64,000 bases of DNA from the NCBI RefSeq assembly GCF_965363235.1, contig NC_134839.1, positions 59,549,560-59,613,559 of the forward strand. The letters run 5' to 3'. The position numbers and the translations under genes are program-made. Below, in pieces: positions 47,901 to 57,365 of this stretch. This stretch comes from Mytilus galloprovincialis. Taxonomy: Eukaryota; Mollusca; Bivalvia; Mytilida; Mytilidae. The notes under the pieces are model-generated. The model did not search any database. It was not told the DNA's origin and worked only from the letters and a program-made list of their open reading frames with translations. Within the stretch, counting starts at the first letter, position 1; every line of letters starts with the position of its first letter.

Positions 47901-48467
47901 CGCCGTATTTGAATATAAAAAATAAGACAACACGTGACCGACCGACGCATAGATTAAACGAGTGCGCAGCACGAGTTTAATCCATAGCGGCGTTCGGTCA
48001 CAAGTTGTCTTATTTTTGATATTCAAATACGGCGATTAGTTATTCTTTTTATTACATTGGCAAATGCCTTTTTTTATGAAATTAATGTAGAAAATGTAAG
48101 GAACTATATCTTTTTCCTACGCATTGACAATTTGTTTTGATCCGACGTTATCGACGTCTTGACAACGCCTATTGTTGTATGACGTCAGAGAGTGAAATAA
48201 CCACGTTTATTTCACATGTGAAATTATCGGTTTTTAATTAACTGGGAAATCAATGTAATTCATTGCAACCAATGTAATAATGTTAATTATTGTATCACAT
48301 AATTCTTGTAAATGTTATTCGAACCAGCAGAATATATTGTTATATACCCGATTTAAATGCACTCTAAAGAATATATTTGTATCTAAAAGATATCCAATTC
48401 AAAAAAGATAACTGTAATGTCACCGACTACAATTCCTGAAATTTATATTGACACCAATAAGGCCTCC

Positions 48468-48502
<35 letters not shown>

Positions 48503-51500
48503 GTACTTCTGTTTTAAATGTGGTTTTAACAAATACCAAATACCATTTTCATATCTCAGGGAAATCATAACTGTGGAACTTTCCAACAGTCAGTCTTGTT
48601 TTTGGGATTGTTGCCTACATTCATTATTTCAGTGTTATGGATTTTTGCGTTATAATAAATATTTATTGTTTGTATACTCTTGATTTGATTTTTACTTTAG
48701 AAACGTATGTACAAACGTATGTTCTAAGAAGACTAAAAAATAAAAATATGTGTAGCATAAATGTTTGAATCTAAGAATTATTCATTCAGGCGACGTTGAA
48801 CAATCATCTTTTACTCTGAATTACTGTGCGAAGGAACGAGCTGAATCAAACGATGAGTTAATTTGGAGTAAGGGAGACTATTGTTTATTTCAGCAAGATT
48901 CTGATTGTCCTTTTGGTAAGTTAAGATAGGCATTTACCAATAATTCAAAACGGTTCACTACAATACAAAAAATACTTTGAATCATTCACGGTCATACAAA
49001 ACTATATACGATTTTTAAAACGCTAATTAGGAACGTTAAACAAGCAGTATAAGGGACAGTAGTGAAAAAATATGTCCATCAAACATACCTAATGTGATTA
49101 AACAACTGGAGGTTAGGGAAAACCAAAAATAATTGAAACGAGGGAACAAAAAGCCTAATGTTTTTTTTTTGCATTGTATGATGGAGATTTCTGATTAGAG
49201 GTTTAGGAGGAAAGCAGATTATAAATTTGTACGGTAGCGTAAACATGATTTTCTTACGGCAAACACAACAGGAGGTGCAAAACAACTGTATATTTTGAAA
49301 CAAAATAAAAGATGGTTTCAATAAATAACATTAACGGTACCAATTTCCCTGCACCAGATGCGCATTTCGACAATACATGTCTCTTCAGTGATGCTCGTGG
49401 CCAAAATATTTGAAATCCAAAACTTGTATAAAAGATGAAGAGCTATAATCCAAAAGGTCCAAAATTTATAGCCAAATCTGTAAAAGGAATCAGAGCTTTG
49501 CATGAGGGAGATACATTCCTTAATTTATATTAATTTCTAAAATTTTGTTATAGCAAATTTTAATAACACAAAAAAAAATCCGTATTTTCAAGCCAGTACC
49601 GAAGTACTGGCTACTGGGCTGGTGCAGGCACGGCTAAGTCCATGTCAACCTTAAGAGTCTAAATGGCGATAAACTACTTGTCACGTCTCTGTCAACATTA
49701 TAGACAAGTCTTGCAGCCATTTTTGTATTTATCCAGTGGCTAATAAGTAAGCCGGGTAATTTTGAGTAGTTAATGAAATTTATTCAATGGTTAGATTTTG
49801 AGCAATCAACATTAATCATAGGTAAAAACTTAACCTCGGATTAAGATGTTTGTCAATTGGATAACTTTATCTAATGTTTTGACCATCTCAGTCCAGAACT
49901 TTGCAAACGGCTACTTGACCAATAAACAACTTGGTTCTGTTTTTGCTGTGGTGTGTTCTTTAAATTTTGATACATCAGACATCGATTCATTTCAATAGCG
50001 TTATGCATAATACAGACATTAAAATCTCTTCTCATGTAAAGAGAAAGCACTTCGCAAAAGTCGACCAAATATGAAAAAAAGAAAATCACAAAAATACTGA
50101 ACTCCGAGGAAAATTCAATAGGAAAGTCCCTAATCAAATGGCAAAAGCAAAGGATAAATCACATCAAACGAATGGACAACTGTCATATTCCTGACTTGTT
50201 AAAGGCATTTGCAAATGTAGAAAATGATGGATTGAACCTGGTTTTATAGCGCTGAACTTCGCACTTGTATGACAGTCGCATCAAATTCCTTTTTTTTTTA
50301 CAACGATGCGTGAACAAAACAGACATAGTCGGTAAAATAGTGAAAATATGGTTACAGCAGTCATCACTGTGTTACAATCTCAAGACAAACAAACATATAC
50401 AAAAAACACAAAAAGCATCTACATGTATCAAATTAAAAAAACACATTCCGTGTTTCGCGTGTTGGGCGTCAGAAAATGCAAACGTCACAAAAAAGAAATT
50501 TTGTCGTTCAATGTCTATTCAAAACAATTATAATTTCACATGGAGAATGGGGGTATGCAGGGTTATAAAATCGAATAGCGTTATTTGTTCCATAAATAAA
50601 CACACTTATCGAAAAGAATCCAAAATCATCCTAACCCGTTGTTCCAGTAGTACTTTGGCTTTGTGAACTTTGTCTATATCATGCTAGCGTGTGTGCATGA
50701 ACCATTTACAGGTTTAAAAAGAGAAATGGCACACCTTCTCCAATCTGCATGCCCTTCTACAAAAATCCTCAGTTTGTTTCTATAGTTTATAATTATAAAT
50801 TCAAAGTTTAACTTATTTGTTTTAAGTCAATAAATAAACCATTAATATTTTAATTTCCCATAAAGCTCCAAACTGACCTATTATATGACTATGCACTGTC
50901 ATCTTCGCTAGCCAAGGGTTACGATCCACTCCCGTTCTCTTCACCCTTGGCAAATTGAGCCAACATTTGTGAAAACAATGTTGCGCCATATATCGGAAGA
51001 TTAAAGTCAAGCCCATTCCGAATACATTATTCTTGACCAATGGTAGCACTTGAACTCTTCAATTTGGAGGTAAAATACGGTAGCGTCTAGAACCTACACA
51101 CTTGATAAAGCCGGAAACGAAAATACACGTCAACATGCATGCAACTGTGCATGAAACATACACAGGAACTTCTTTTTATTGATTAAAAACATTCAAGTTG
51201 TCACTAAATATAGTCGTATGTTTATAGAATGTATTTAGACTTGTTGCACAATAAACACGTGGCAATTGTTTACAAACACTTTCTATATTTACACGTGATC
51301 ATGTTATAGGCGCTTTTTGATTGGATGCAGCGAGTTTCGACTGCAACCAATAAAAATCCTTATCTTGTGTCTCCGAATTTTTATCTCAATCCGCCAAGGG
51401 TGAAGAGAACGGGAGTGGATCGTAACCCTTGGCTAGCGAAGATGATGCACTGTGTATATGAAAAGATTTTAGCGTTGGTCTCCAATTTGTTGCCATAACA

Positions 51501-53385
51501 TCTATGGTTCATATTTTTTGTGAATTAAAAACCGTTTTTACATTTGATTAGGTTTTACATCATCTTCCATCAGATATCAGGACAGAGTTCATCCTATAAC
51601 AGTTGGTGTTACTCCGCATGTAGAATATAAAACGGGTGCCCAATACAAGTATTGCTGCAGGTATATATAATAGTTTGTTATTTAAATGGGTGTTATTATA
51701 TATTTAAAGGCATGTTACCAAAGCAAATAAAGTATGTTGTTGGATATAAACGTATGCTACTGTTTTATTATGCACGGTATTTGCTTCTTGAAAATGATCG
51801 GCAGGTATGATCGATACCATAGTTTAAAGTATGAGAAGAGTTGTGCAACAAACGTGGGAGGCATCCAACAATTCAAAAGAGCATAAAAAGAACAGGGAAA
51901 AGTGCACAAGATAAACGTTGACTTATTCGAGATGAATTCATTTGTTCACAAAGCAGCATTATACATTTATTTGTCTTTATTTTTTTATGTCAAGTTGGTG
52001 TTCGCGGATTTTTCTTTCAAACATTCAACTTCAATAATTTTTTCGATTTCAATTTTCAACATTCTTTTTATTCATATGATGAAGTCATTTTGCTTGGTTT
52101 CTCTTGTTATCTATTCTGACATCGGACTCGGACTTCTTTAAATTGAGTTTTACTGTGCGAATTGCTGTGTGTTTGTTTATTCTACATTGGCTAGAGATTA
52201 AGGGGGAGAATTGGGATATCACAAAACATTTTTAAACCCACCGCATGTTTGCACCTGTCCCAAGTCAGAGCATCTGGCCTTTGTTAGTTTTGTAATTTTT
52301 TTTTAGTTCATTGATATGCTTTTTTGTATAGTATGACATCCATTTTCACTGAATAAACATTTTTTTCTGGGAATATTTACGAAATAATTGATGCAAGCTA
52401 TAATTTATTATAGTTTTAACTTGGGTAGGCATTATAATCGTCATTATTTTTGCCCTGACGATAGTGAGGGCTAAAATAACACGAACATAATTCCTATCCA
52501 TTACCCATGTTAAAACTACAATAAAGTATAGCATACACCAATTATTTCGATTCTGATTAGGACAATTAAGTTAATTTCTATGTCTGATGTGTATTAATGT
52601 AGAGCTTCTGGTTGGTCTCTTCCATGAACCTCCCTTTTTTGTTAATAAACAAGCAAACGACTAACAATGTGATTTTTTCAGAGGGAGGAGTTTTGAATAG
52701 CCAGCATGAACGGTTTTCGTATCTCATTGGCACTCACACTACATCTTCCTATATCCAAATATGTCATTTCGAATTGCAACACATTACAGTCATCATAAAT
52801 TAATTTGTAACAACACGTGCATAATTTAATAGTTTGGAAATGTTTTAAGTTAATGAAATCTATTAAATGCATACCAATTTGATTAAATTCATTATTCTGC
52901 AGTAGTCAATATACGCATGTGCAAACCAATATTATTGGATTTAGAGCATGGTCCAATTCACCAAGCGAAAGACGCACGTCATATTAGAATGTACAGTTTG
53001 TACGCAATAAACAAGATGTAGAGGAATCATTTTCAGTTTTTCGTTTATTCTCAGATTATAGTCATGTCTGCAAATTAAAATTATAATACAAAATCATTCT
53101 ATATTGTGTATTTTGAATTTTTACAGATCGGATGGTTCCTATTTAGATCGAATATACTTACCAACAGCCAAGCCATTCTATCTTTTGAAATATACACATG
53201 GTTGTCAACGTGTAGATGGTATGGAGTTTAAGGAACAGCAATTTCTTTACCCAACAAAGCAACATATTTTCATCCACAACTCGCCTTCACATACTACCAT
53301 CAGTGGAAAAGGTGTTTATTTAGACTATTGTTACTACACGCCCCTCAAAGTAGGCGGGGGTATAAATATAGGTGTTGGAAAATAA
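35915..53385 (+). CDS. Secreted MACPF-ApeC (apextrin-like) protein, 11 coding exons, 565 aa
   Basis: Predicted secreted pore-forming or microbe-binding effector; proteins with these two domains serve innate immunity and development in bivalves and other invertebrates (family knowledge). Exons: 35915-36118, 37626-37833, 38692-38906, 40713-40802, 44681-44780, 45977-46122, 47040-47127, 47595-47747, 48790-48915, 51552-51660, 53127-53385. Every intron is GT-AG and the frame is open throughout (1698 nt). Residues 1-17 are a signal peptide ending VSA, followed by two N-glycosylation sequons. The MACPF domain spans about residues 55-345: GAGYDLIQ then GNP near its start, and the signature Y-x6-W-G-T-H (WGTH 207-210, across exons 3/4); the usual second Gly of the following G-G is Lys. 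The ApeC domain is residues ~353-562, recognised by WPKGTYSLQKP, GCP and regular cysteines. The coding end coincides with a polyadenylation signal. Introns carry many transposons. Weakest part: exon 7. Confidence 0.88.
36780..36925 (+). repeat. Mussel repeat fragment in intron 1
   Basis: It contains 'ggtaccaggattataattt', 'gacgcgcgtttcgtctacat' and 'agttgaagagtattgaggac', the hallmark blocks of a high-copy mussel family. Confidence 0.75.
37485..37580 (+). repeat. Mussel repeat fragment in intron 1, second copy
   Basis: 'acgccagacgcgcgtttcgt' and 'actcatcagtgacgctcaga'; same family as 36780-36925, about 45 bp before exon 2. Confidence 0.75.
39285..40240 (+). repeat. Diverged relative of the 2.54-kb tandem unit, in intron 3
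   Basis: From 'attcgtgatgatgaccgtac' onward it follows the tandem unit's 20890-22010 block by block ('catgagcgtaacataatt', 'agagtatgcgtaactgatga', 'aaatctgttgacaaa', 'aattgcctc'). Substitutions are scattered, and the region that in the unit carries the MITE is replaced. The unit is therefore part of a dispersed family older than the array. Confidence 0.8.
40833..42747. mobile_element. Harbinger-like non-autonomous fold-back element in intron 4
   Basis: 1915 bp with 43-bp terminal inverted repeats (40833-40875 and 42705-42747, one mismatch) starting GGGACGGTGCA, flanked by TTA (40830-40832 and 42748-42750). GG-starting ends with a 3-bp TTA duplication are typical of PIF/Harbinger. Inside are four direct ~195-bp monomers (marker AACTTTTTC at 41230, 41424, 41620, 41814), then a switch near 41940 to two inverted monomers and an inverted arm matching 41040-41210. 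No transposase. The left end lies 30 bp after the exon-4 donor. Confidence 0.85.
43330..43640 (+). repeat. Mussel interspersed repeat in intron 4
   Basis: 'aactctaaggaaaatacaaaacgg', 'acttggtacaggcattttca' and 'gcgagctaaacctctcactt' in the same order as in the tandem unit. Confidence 0.75.
43775..44330 (+). repeat. Mussel high-copy repeat, near-complete copy in intron 4
   Basis: 'aaaggtaccaggattataat' and 'gttgaagagtattgagg' are followed by 'aggaacgctcaaatcc', 'gaggaagttaaacctta' and 'gatgataccctcagggacga'. Blocks found separately elsewhere occur here within one segment, which helps define the family's order. A 72-codon minus-strand frame within it is repeat-derived. Confidence 0.7.
45188..45640 (-). 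repeat. Bivalve repeat with 'cggggcatta' end, in intron 5
   Basis: It starts 'accctccgtagacaacggggcatt', then 'tgtccgtatgtcggtcc', resembling in reverse the element at 57366-57824 that ends in 'acgtaggtggggcata'. A 121-codon frame inside is not protein-like and is treated as repeat sequence. Confidence 0.5.
46130..46545 (-). repeat. Mussel high-copy repeat, reverse copies in intron 6
   Basis: 'cctggtacctgtgataacta', 'tgatgccactccaggtgtac', 'gtagtcagcacttctgtg', and then 'tgatgagtcttatgtagacg' are the complementary strand of the family at 36780 and 43775. It begins right after the exon-6 donor (gtaaga at 46123) and stays open for 44 codons in the exon's frame. Confidence 0.75.
46640..46800 (+). 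repeat. Mussel repeat 'atataagaggaaaacaa', in intron 6
   Basis: 'catcaaatataagaggaaaa' and 'ggaacaacagaaacaccgaa' match the block at 22230-22270 of the tandem unit; a shorter relative lies at 56820-56890. Confidence 0.7.
47892..48043. repeat. Long palindrome C, in intron 8
   Basis: Arms 'ataactaatcgccgtatttg' and complement, about 65 bp each, surround a centre 'acgagtgcgcagcacgagt'. TGACGTCA follows at 48180-48187. Confidence 0.88.
48469..48500 (+). repeat. C32 homopolymer tract in intron 8
   Basis: Thirty-two uninterrupted cytosines. True length is probably uncertain in any assembly. The strand pair can form i-motif and G-quadruplex structures in vitro. Confidence 0.85.
49330..49640 (+). 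repeat. Mussel repeat with terminal hairpin, in intron 9
   Basis: 'aacggtaccaatttccctgc', 'gcgcatttcgacaatacatg' and 'gatgaagagctataa' are a diverged relative of the high-copy family. It ends near a perfect 9-bp stem with a 4-nt loop: AGCCAGTAC (49591-49599) and GTACTGGCT (49604-49612). Confidence 0.65.
50085..50330 (+). repeat. Mussel interspersed repeat in intron 9
   Basis: 'actgaactccgaggaaaatt' through 'tgaacctggttttatagcgc' and 'caacgatgcgtgaacaaaac', the family also found in the tandem unit. Confidence 0.75.
50900..51444. mobile_element. Mutator-like MITE with 52-bp perfect TIRs, in intron 9
   Basis: 545 bp. Terminal inverted repeats 50900-50951 and 51393-51444 are complementary over 52 bp without mismatch, starting CATCTTCGCTAGCCAAGGG. 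The flanks are ATGCACTGT (50891-50899 and 51445-51453), a perfect 9-bp target-site duplication. Long TIRs with 9-bp duplications point to Mutator-like elements (Merlin, 8-9 bp, is the alternative). No transposase inside. The right end is about 107 bp before exon 10. Perfect ends suggest a young insertion. Confidence 0.92.
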
Positions 53386-53391
53386 AATAAA
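53381..53391 (+). terminator. Polyadenylation signals overlapping the MACPF-ApeC stop
   Basis: AATAAA at 53381-53386 contains the TAA stop (53383-53385), and a second AATAAA follows at 53386-53391, with a T/G-rich stretch ('tgtaatttttgtttgtcttt') about 15-30 nt beyond. This implies a 3' untranslated region of only about 20-30 nt unless distal signals are used. Confidence 0.6.
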
Positions 53392-54102
53392 ATATGATTC
53401 TTGTAATTTTTGTTTGTCTTTTTTATTATTTCTGAAATCTATTCTAATTTAGATTCAAATACTTTAAAGCTGCAATATCTTCTTGCAGTTAAACAACAAT
53501 AGACAAAACATGATAAGGAAAACGGATGATCCATCCAAATAGGTTAAATGTGAACTTCAACTAATTGTATTGATCATATTATACAATTCTGTTGTTGTAT
53601 TTTTTAAATGGTGTTGAATTATCCCTTCTGTATCTTCTTTCTCTATATTGTAAACGAGTCTATAAAAATCCATACAAAATAAGTTTTACCTTTGAAGACA
53701 AAAATATGGCTGCAACGGGTCTGGAGATTAATGTTAATGACACCGAAAGACAAAGCTTCAAGAAACACAATTGTGTGATTTACTTTAATATATAAACTGA
53801 TAATTAACTTTTAAACCCCACACATCACTATTAGGTCGATCATTTACTATATTATAAAATAATGAACAATTAAAGTTCTGTTTTAAGTTCCTTCGAAATT
53901 TTATACACAAATAAGGAATTCGAAACCTAAATTACAGTGAGATTACTTGCACAAAAACATTATATTGCTAGGTCTGCAAAATGCTCCATCGAACCTTATT
54001 TTCACGTTACAAAAAGCCATGTTATCAACAAGCCAAGTTTTAACATGAACTACACGGGTTATGGGCGGTTTGAATGAGATGTTCATGCGAACAAAAAAAA
54101 AC
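53392..54102. other. Non-coding, 3' flank of MACPF-ApeC gene
   Basis: No supported exon or repeat. A 67-codon frame at 53592-53795 shows no recognisable feature. Confidence 0.45.
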
Positions 54103-54162
54103 CTACAATATGGCAAGCCGTTCTCGTCAAAACTATGTTTAAACCATTTTTCGAAAAATTTA

Positions 54163-54475
54163 CACACTGAGAATTACAACAAAGCACACTGAGATTTAAA
54201 AACTTCAAAACGCACACTGAGAATTGAAAATTACACACTGAGAATTGAAAATTACACACTGAGAATTAAAATTACACACTGAGATTTCATAAAGACGCAC
54301 TGAGATTACAAAAATGAAAAACGAACACTGAGAATTGAAAATTACACACTGAGAATTGAAAATTACACACTGAGATTTCAAAAAGACACACTGAGAATAA
54401 ATAAACTGAAAACACACACTGAGAATTTGAAATTACACACTGAGAATTTAAAATTACACACTGAGATTTGTGCGC
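54163..54475 (+). repeat. 'cacactgagaatt' minisatellite, left arm
   Basis: About 14 units of 19-28 bp; the core 'cactgag' is invariant while the A/T spacer varies. The apparent coding frames with repeated SQCVIFN are artefacts of this array. Confidence 0.9.
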
Positions 54476-55021
54476 ACTTTTTATGCGCACATATCTAATT
54501 AACATACTTCATCTGAATCTATTACAAGCTTAAGAAAATCAACAAGGGGACAGAACTCGTTAGTCCTTCGGTTTGGTTCCAAATTATTAATAAAAAAATC
54601 TTTAAAAATACAAGAACAAGAAAAATACCCACTTACTCTTATTACAAAATATAACCAAATGGTGAAAAACTTTATTAAAATTATAAGAAAACATTGGAAC
54701 AATCTGCAAAAGAATGCAGTGAAATTTTTACTTAAGTGTCTATTATAGCATATAAACATAACAAAAATATAAAAGATTAACTAGAGAAATCAGGGAAACA
54801 GTTGGAAGACTTTTGAAAAGGGACCCATATTTAATTACTGGTAGTAATGATCTGAATTATAGGCAACAAACTAACTGAATATAAGCGATGTTAAGTCTTG
54901 AAATTTATTACGAATGTTGGTTGAAGGAATCGCATTTCATTATGACAAGAGTTCTTGAGATCAAGATATTAATCTGTTGAATTATTCATCTCATAAATAT
55001 TCATTAGTAATTTGCATATTA

Positions 55022-55228
55022 ATCTCAGTGTGTATTTTTGAAATCTCAGTGTGTAATTAACAATTCTCAGTGTGTGTTTTTCAATTTATTTCATCTCAGT
55101 GTGTCTTTTTAAAATCTCAGTGTGTAATTTTGAGTTCTCAGTGTGTGTTTTTTATTTTTTTAAATCTCAGTGTGTAATTTCGATTTCTCAGTGTGTTATT
55201 ATAGGTTTTTAAATCTCAGTGTGTATTT
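55022..55228 (-). repeat. 'ctcagtgtg' minisatellite, right arm
   Basis: About 9 units, the reverse complement of the left-arm motif; the core is again better conserved than the spacer. Confidence 0.9.
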
Positions 55229-55639
55229 TTTTCGAAAAAAGGGCTTAAACATAGTTTTGACGAGAACGGCTTGCCATACTACAACATATATAATAGATAA
55301 AAAAGACGCAACAAGTATCTCCCTTCATGCAATGTTTTTTTATTACTTTGTAACACCTTTACACTAGTATTTCTAATTTCTAAGTTATCGACAAATTAAA
55401 AGAAGTTGAGTTAAATAGAGCCTCAAATATCCTGTTTTATGACTGGAAAATAATAATTTCCAACATAACAAAAGGTTATCAGAAACGAACATCGTGCCTC
55501 GTGTCATATTTAGAACGGCATTAAATGAAATTAAACTATCATGCTTCTATCCTCGCCGTCTTGTTCTTCTATTCTCTTGAAGATGCTTCCCAAGATAGCA
55601 AAGAGGATAGTAGTGTGCATAATTTTCAAGTTTGACTAG

Positions 55640-56035
55640 TATTTAAGAATTGAATGCTTCTTTTTGTAAATTCTTTGGGGGTGTTAAAGGGTTGACCGAA
55701 GTACATTTTGTATGAAGCGCGGAAGCGCTTCATTCTAAAAATGTGCGCACGGTCAACGCTTTTACAATCCTATGAGGTTACAAAAAGAAGCATTCAATAC
55801 AGTACTTATAATTACATTGTTTAGCTATGATCATGAAAACACGAATTTTATAACTTTTTTATTCAATTCACCTGTGCACTTTATTGTGGGACCACGTGTT
55901 ATCATGAATAAAAGTTTTACTGAGTGATGCAATTGCTTGAGGAATAACATGTGATGTGCAGTTAGCCAATCAAAATTAAGTATTATAATGAAACATACAT
56001 CTAATGTAATTATATAGATATACAAATGTACCTTC
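55640..56035 (-). repeat. Palindrome-tailed dispersed element, copy 2
   Basis: Reverse-oriented copy of the element at 3880-4440, without the nested MITE. It ends near 'tatacaaatgta' on the right. Confidence 0.75.
55648..55799. repeat. Long palindrome (hairpin), copy 2
   Basis: Arms 'attgaatgcttctttttgta' and complement around 'gaagcgcggaagcgcttc'. Same length (152 bp) as copy 1, and in inverted orientation relative to it, as shown by the positions of the 'gtgcgcac' and 'gaagtacatttt' sides. Confidence 0.85.
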
Positions 56036-57365
56036 ATTGGTAAGTTCACTTTAGTGAATGTGTGATTGCATCTACAACATGCAATATGTCGCAAGTCTGT
56101 ATCATGCTTTACATAACACCTTAAAAGAACTTGATAGTAAGTGTCTATTGACAACTTCAATTTTCGATAACGAAAACTTTTAATTTCCGTTTGAGCAGTT
56201 TTTTTGTAACAGGATTTCAATAACACTTTTATATGGAGTTTATATGTTATAGATAGAGGTTACGTTTCATATAAAACGTTTCTTAGAAAATGTCACTGAA
56301 ATATGTTAATTCTAGATAACATTGGTGAGTACTTTTTTTTAATATATTCACCAGAAACAATCGCAAAAATATGAAAGCCAAAGATGATTAAATACTAAGG
56401 AAAGAGACTTTCAAAGTCAAGATTGGGACTTGCTGTTTAATTCCAGTGTCAATTTGGGAATTTAAATCCTTCCCAATTAGCTTTCAATTTATTTTGCGAT
56501 CAAGGGTTATTGGTATTTCATGCTATGATTTGAATGCCTTTTATAGTCTATAACTGCTAACTCCGCCGTTTTGACTATTCCAAAGTAGCATGAAAGTGAG
56601 ATAGTTGTACTCACTAATATTTGTAGAGATATCAAAGATGTACATACTATCACATTTACTTAACGTCTTGAACCACTGAACTATGAACATGTGACCATTA
56701 TCAAGACCAAGTGTAATTGTTAGGCTCTCTATACAATGCACCTGATAATTATAATATCTCCGATATCTATATTACCACTCAGACAACTTGATGCAAATTG
56801 ATTGTCAAACATGAAGAATAAATAAAGCCAACAGCAGTATGCTGCTGTTCGAAAGTCATAAATCTGTTGAGAAAAAACAAATCCGGGTTTCATGAAGTAT
56901 ACCATGTGTAAGACTGACCTATTGATCTGCAGCAATAATAAGAGTGAAAACATGTTAAGAAGGTACATCTAAAATATTTTCTTGAAAACGGTCCGTATGA
57001 GACTTTATCATCATCACTTTAAAAACATAAATAGGTTACCAAAGCCTAAAAATTCATGCAGCCGAAAACAGGCATTTGAAACCAGAAATTACAGAACATA
57101 CATCAATTTTCATCAAAGAATGCATGTTTAGGGCATGAGCCATTTTATTTTTTACAAGCAATTTAAACTGACATTATAGCGATAGTATGGCTCATCTTAA
57201 GCATCTTTTTTGAAGGCAAGAAAAAAACAACGTATAATGTGTAAAACTTTAATTATAGAGATAATTCATATCTGATTGTAATGACTTGTATGGAGAGGGC
57301 CACAGATGCAGTTGAATTTTGTTTTCATGAAATACAGCAGAATAAATCTTAAATATAAATTTTAA
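56036..57365. other. Non-coding, short repeat fragment only
   Basis: A mussel repeat fragment ('acagcagtatgctgctgttc') lies at about 56820-56890. Minus-strand frames at 56541-56968 are not recognised. Nothing else is supported. Confidence 0.4.

Larger units (their letters stand above)
54109..55278. mobile_element. Fold-back element with inverted minisatellite arms
   Basis: 1170 bp with 34-bp perfect terminal inverted repeats (54109-54142 and 55245-55278, starting TATGGCAAGCCG) and CTACAA on both sides (54103-54108, 55279-55284), a 6-bp duplication. Just inside each end lies a minisatellite of ~20-bp units with core 'cactgag': 14 units on the left (54163-54475), 9 units in the opposite orientation on the right (55022-55228). 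The 545-bp centre has no recognised gene. Confidence 0.88.

Noticed and set aside
48417..48683. Polyproline frame across the C32 tract
   Set aside because: Homopolymer artefact inside an intron; no splice support.
54205..54505. Frames with repeated SQCVIFN as a repeat protein
   Set aside because: They arise from translating the 'cactgag' minisatellite; unit lengths are not multiples of three throughout.
54163..55228. CRISPR-like array
   Set aside because: Units are degenerate, spacers are A/T-only and non-unique, arms are inverted within a TIR-bounded eukaryotic element.
56541..56968. Minus-strand frames with QWFKTLSKCD and LTFMLLWNSQNGG
   Set aside because: They look faintly protein-like and may derive from an old element, but I cannot name a family and see no splice partners.
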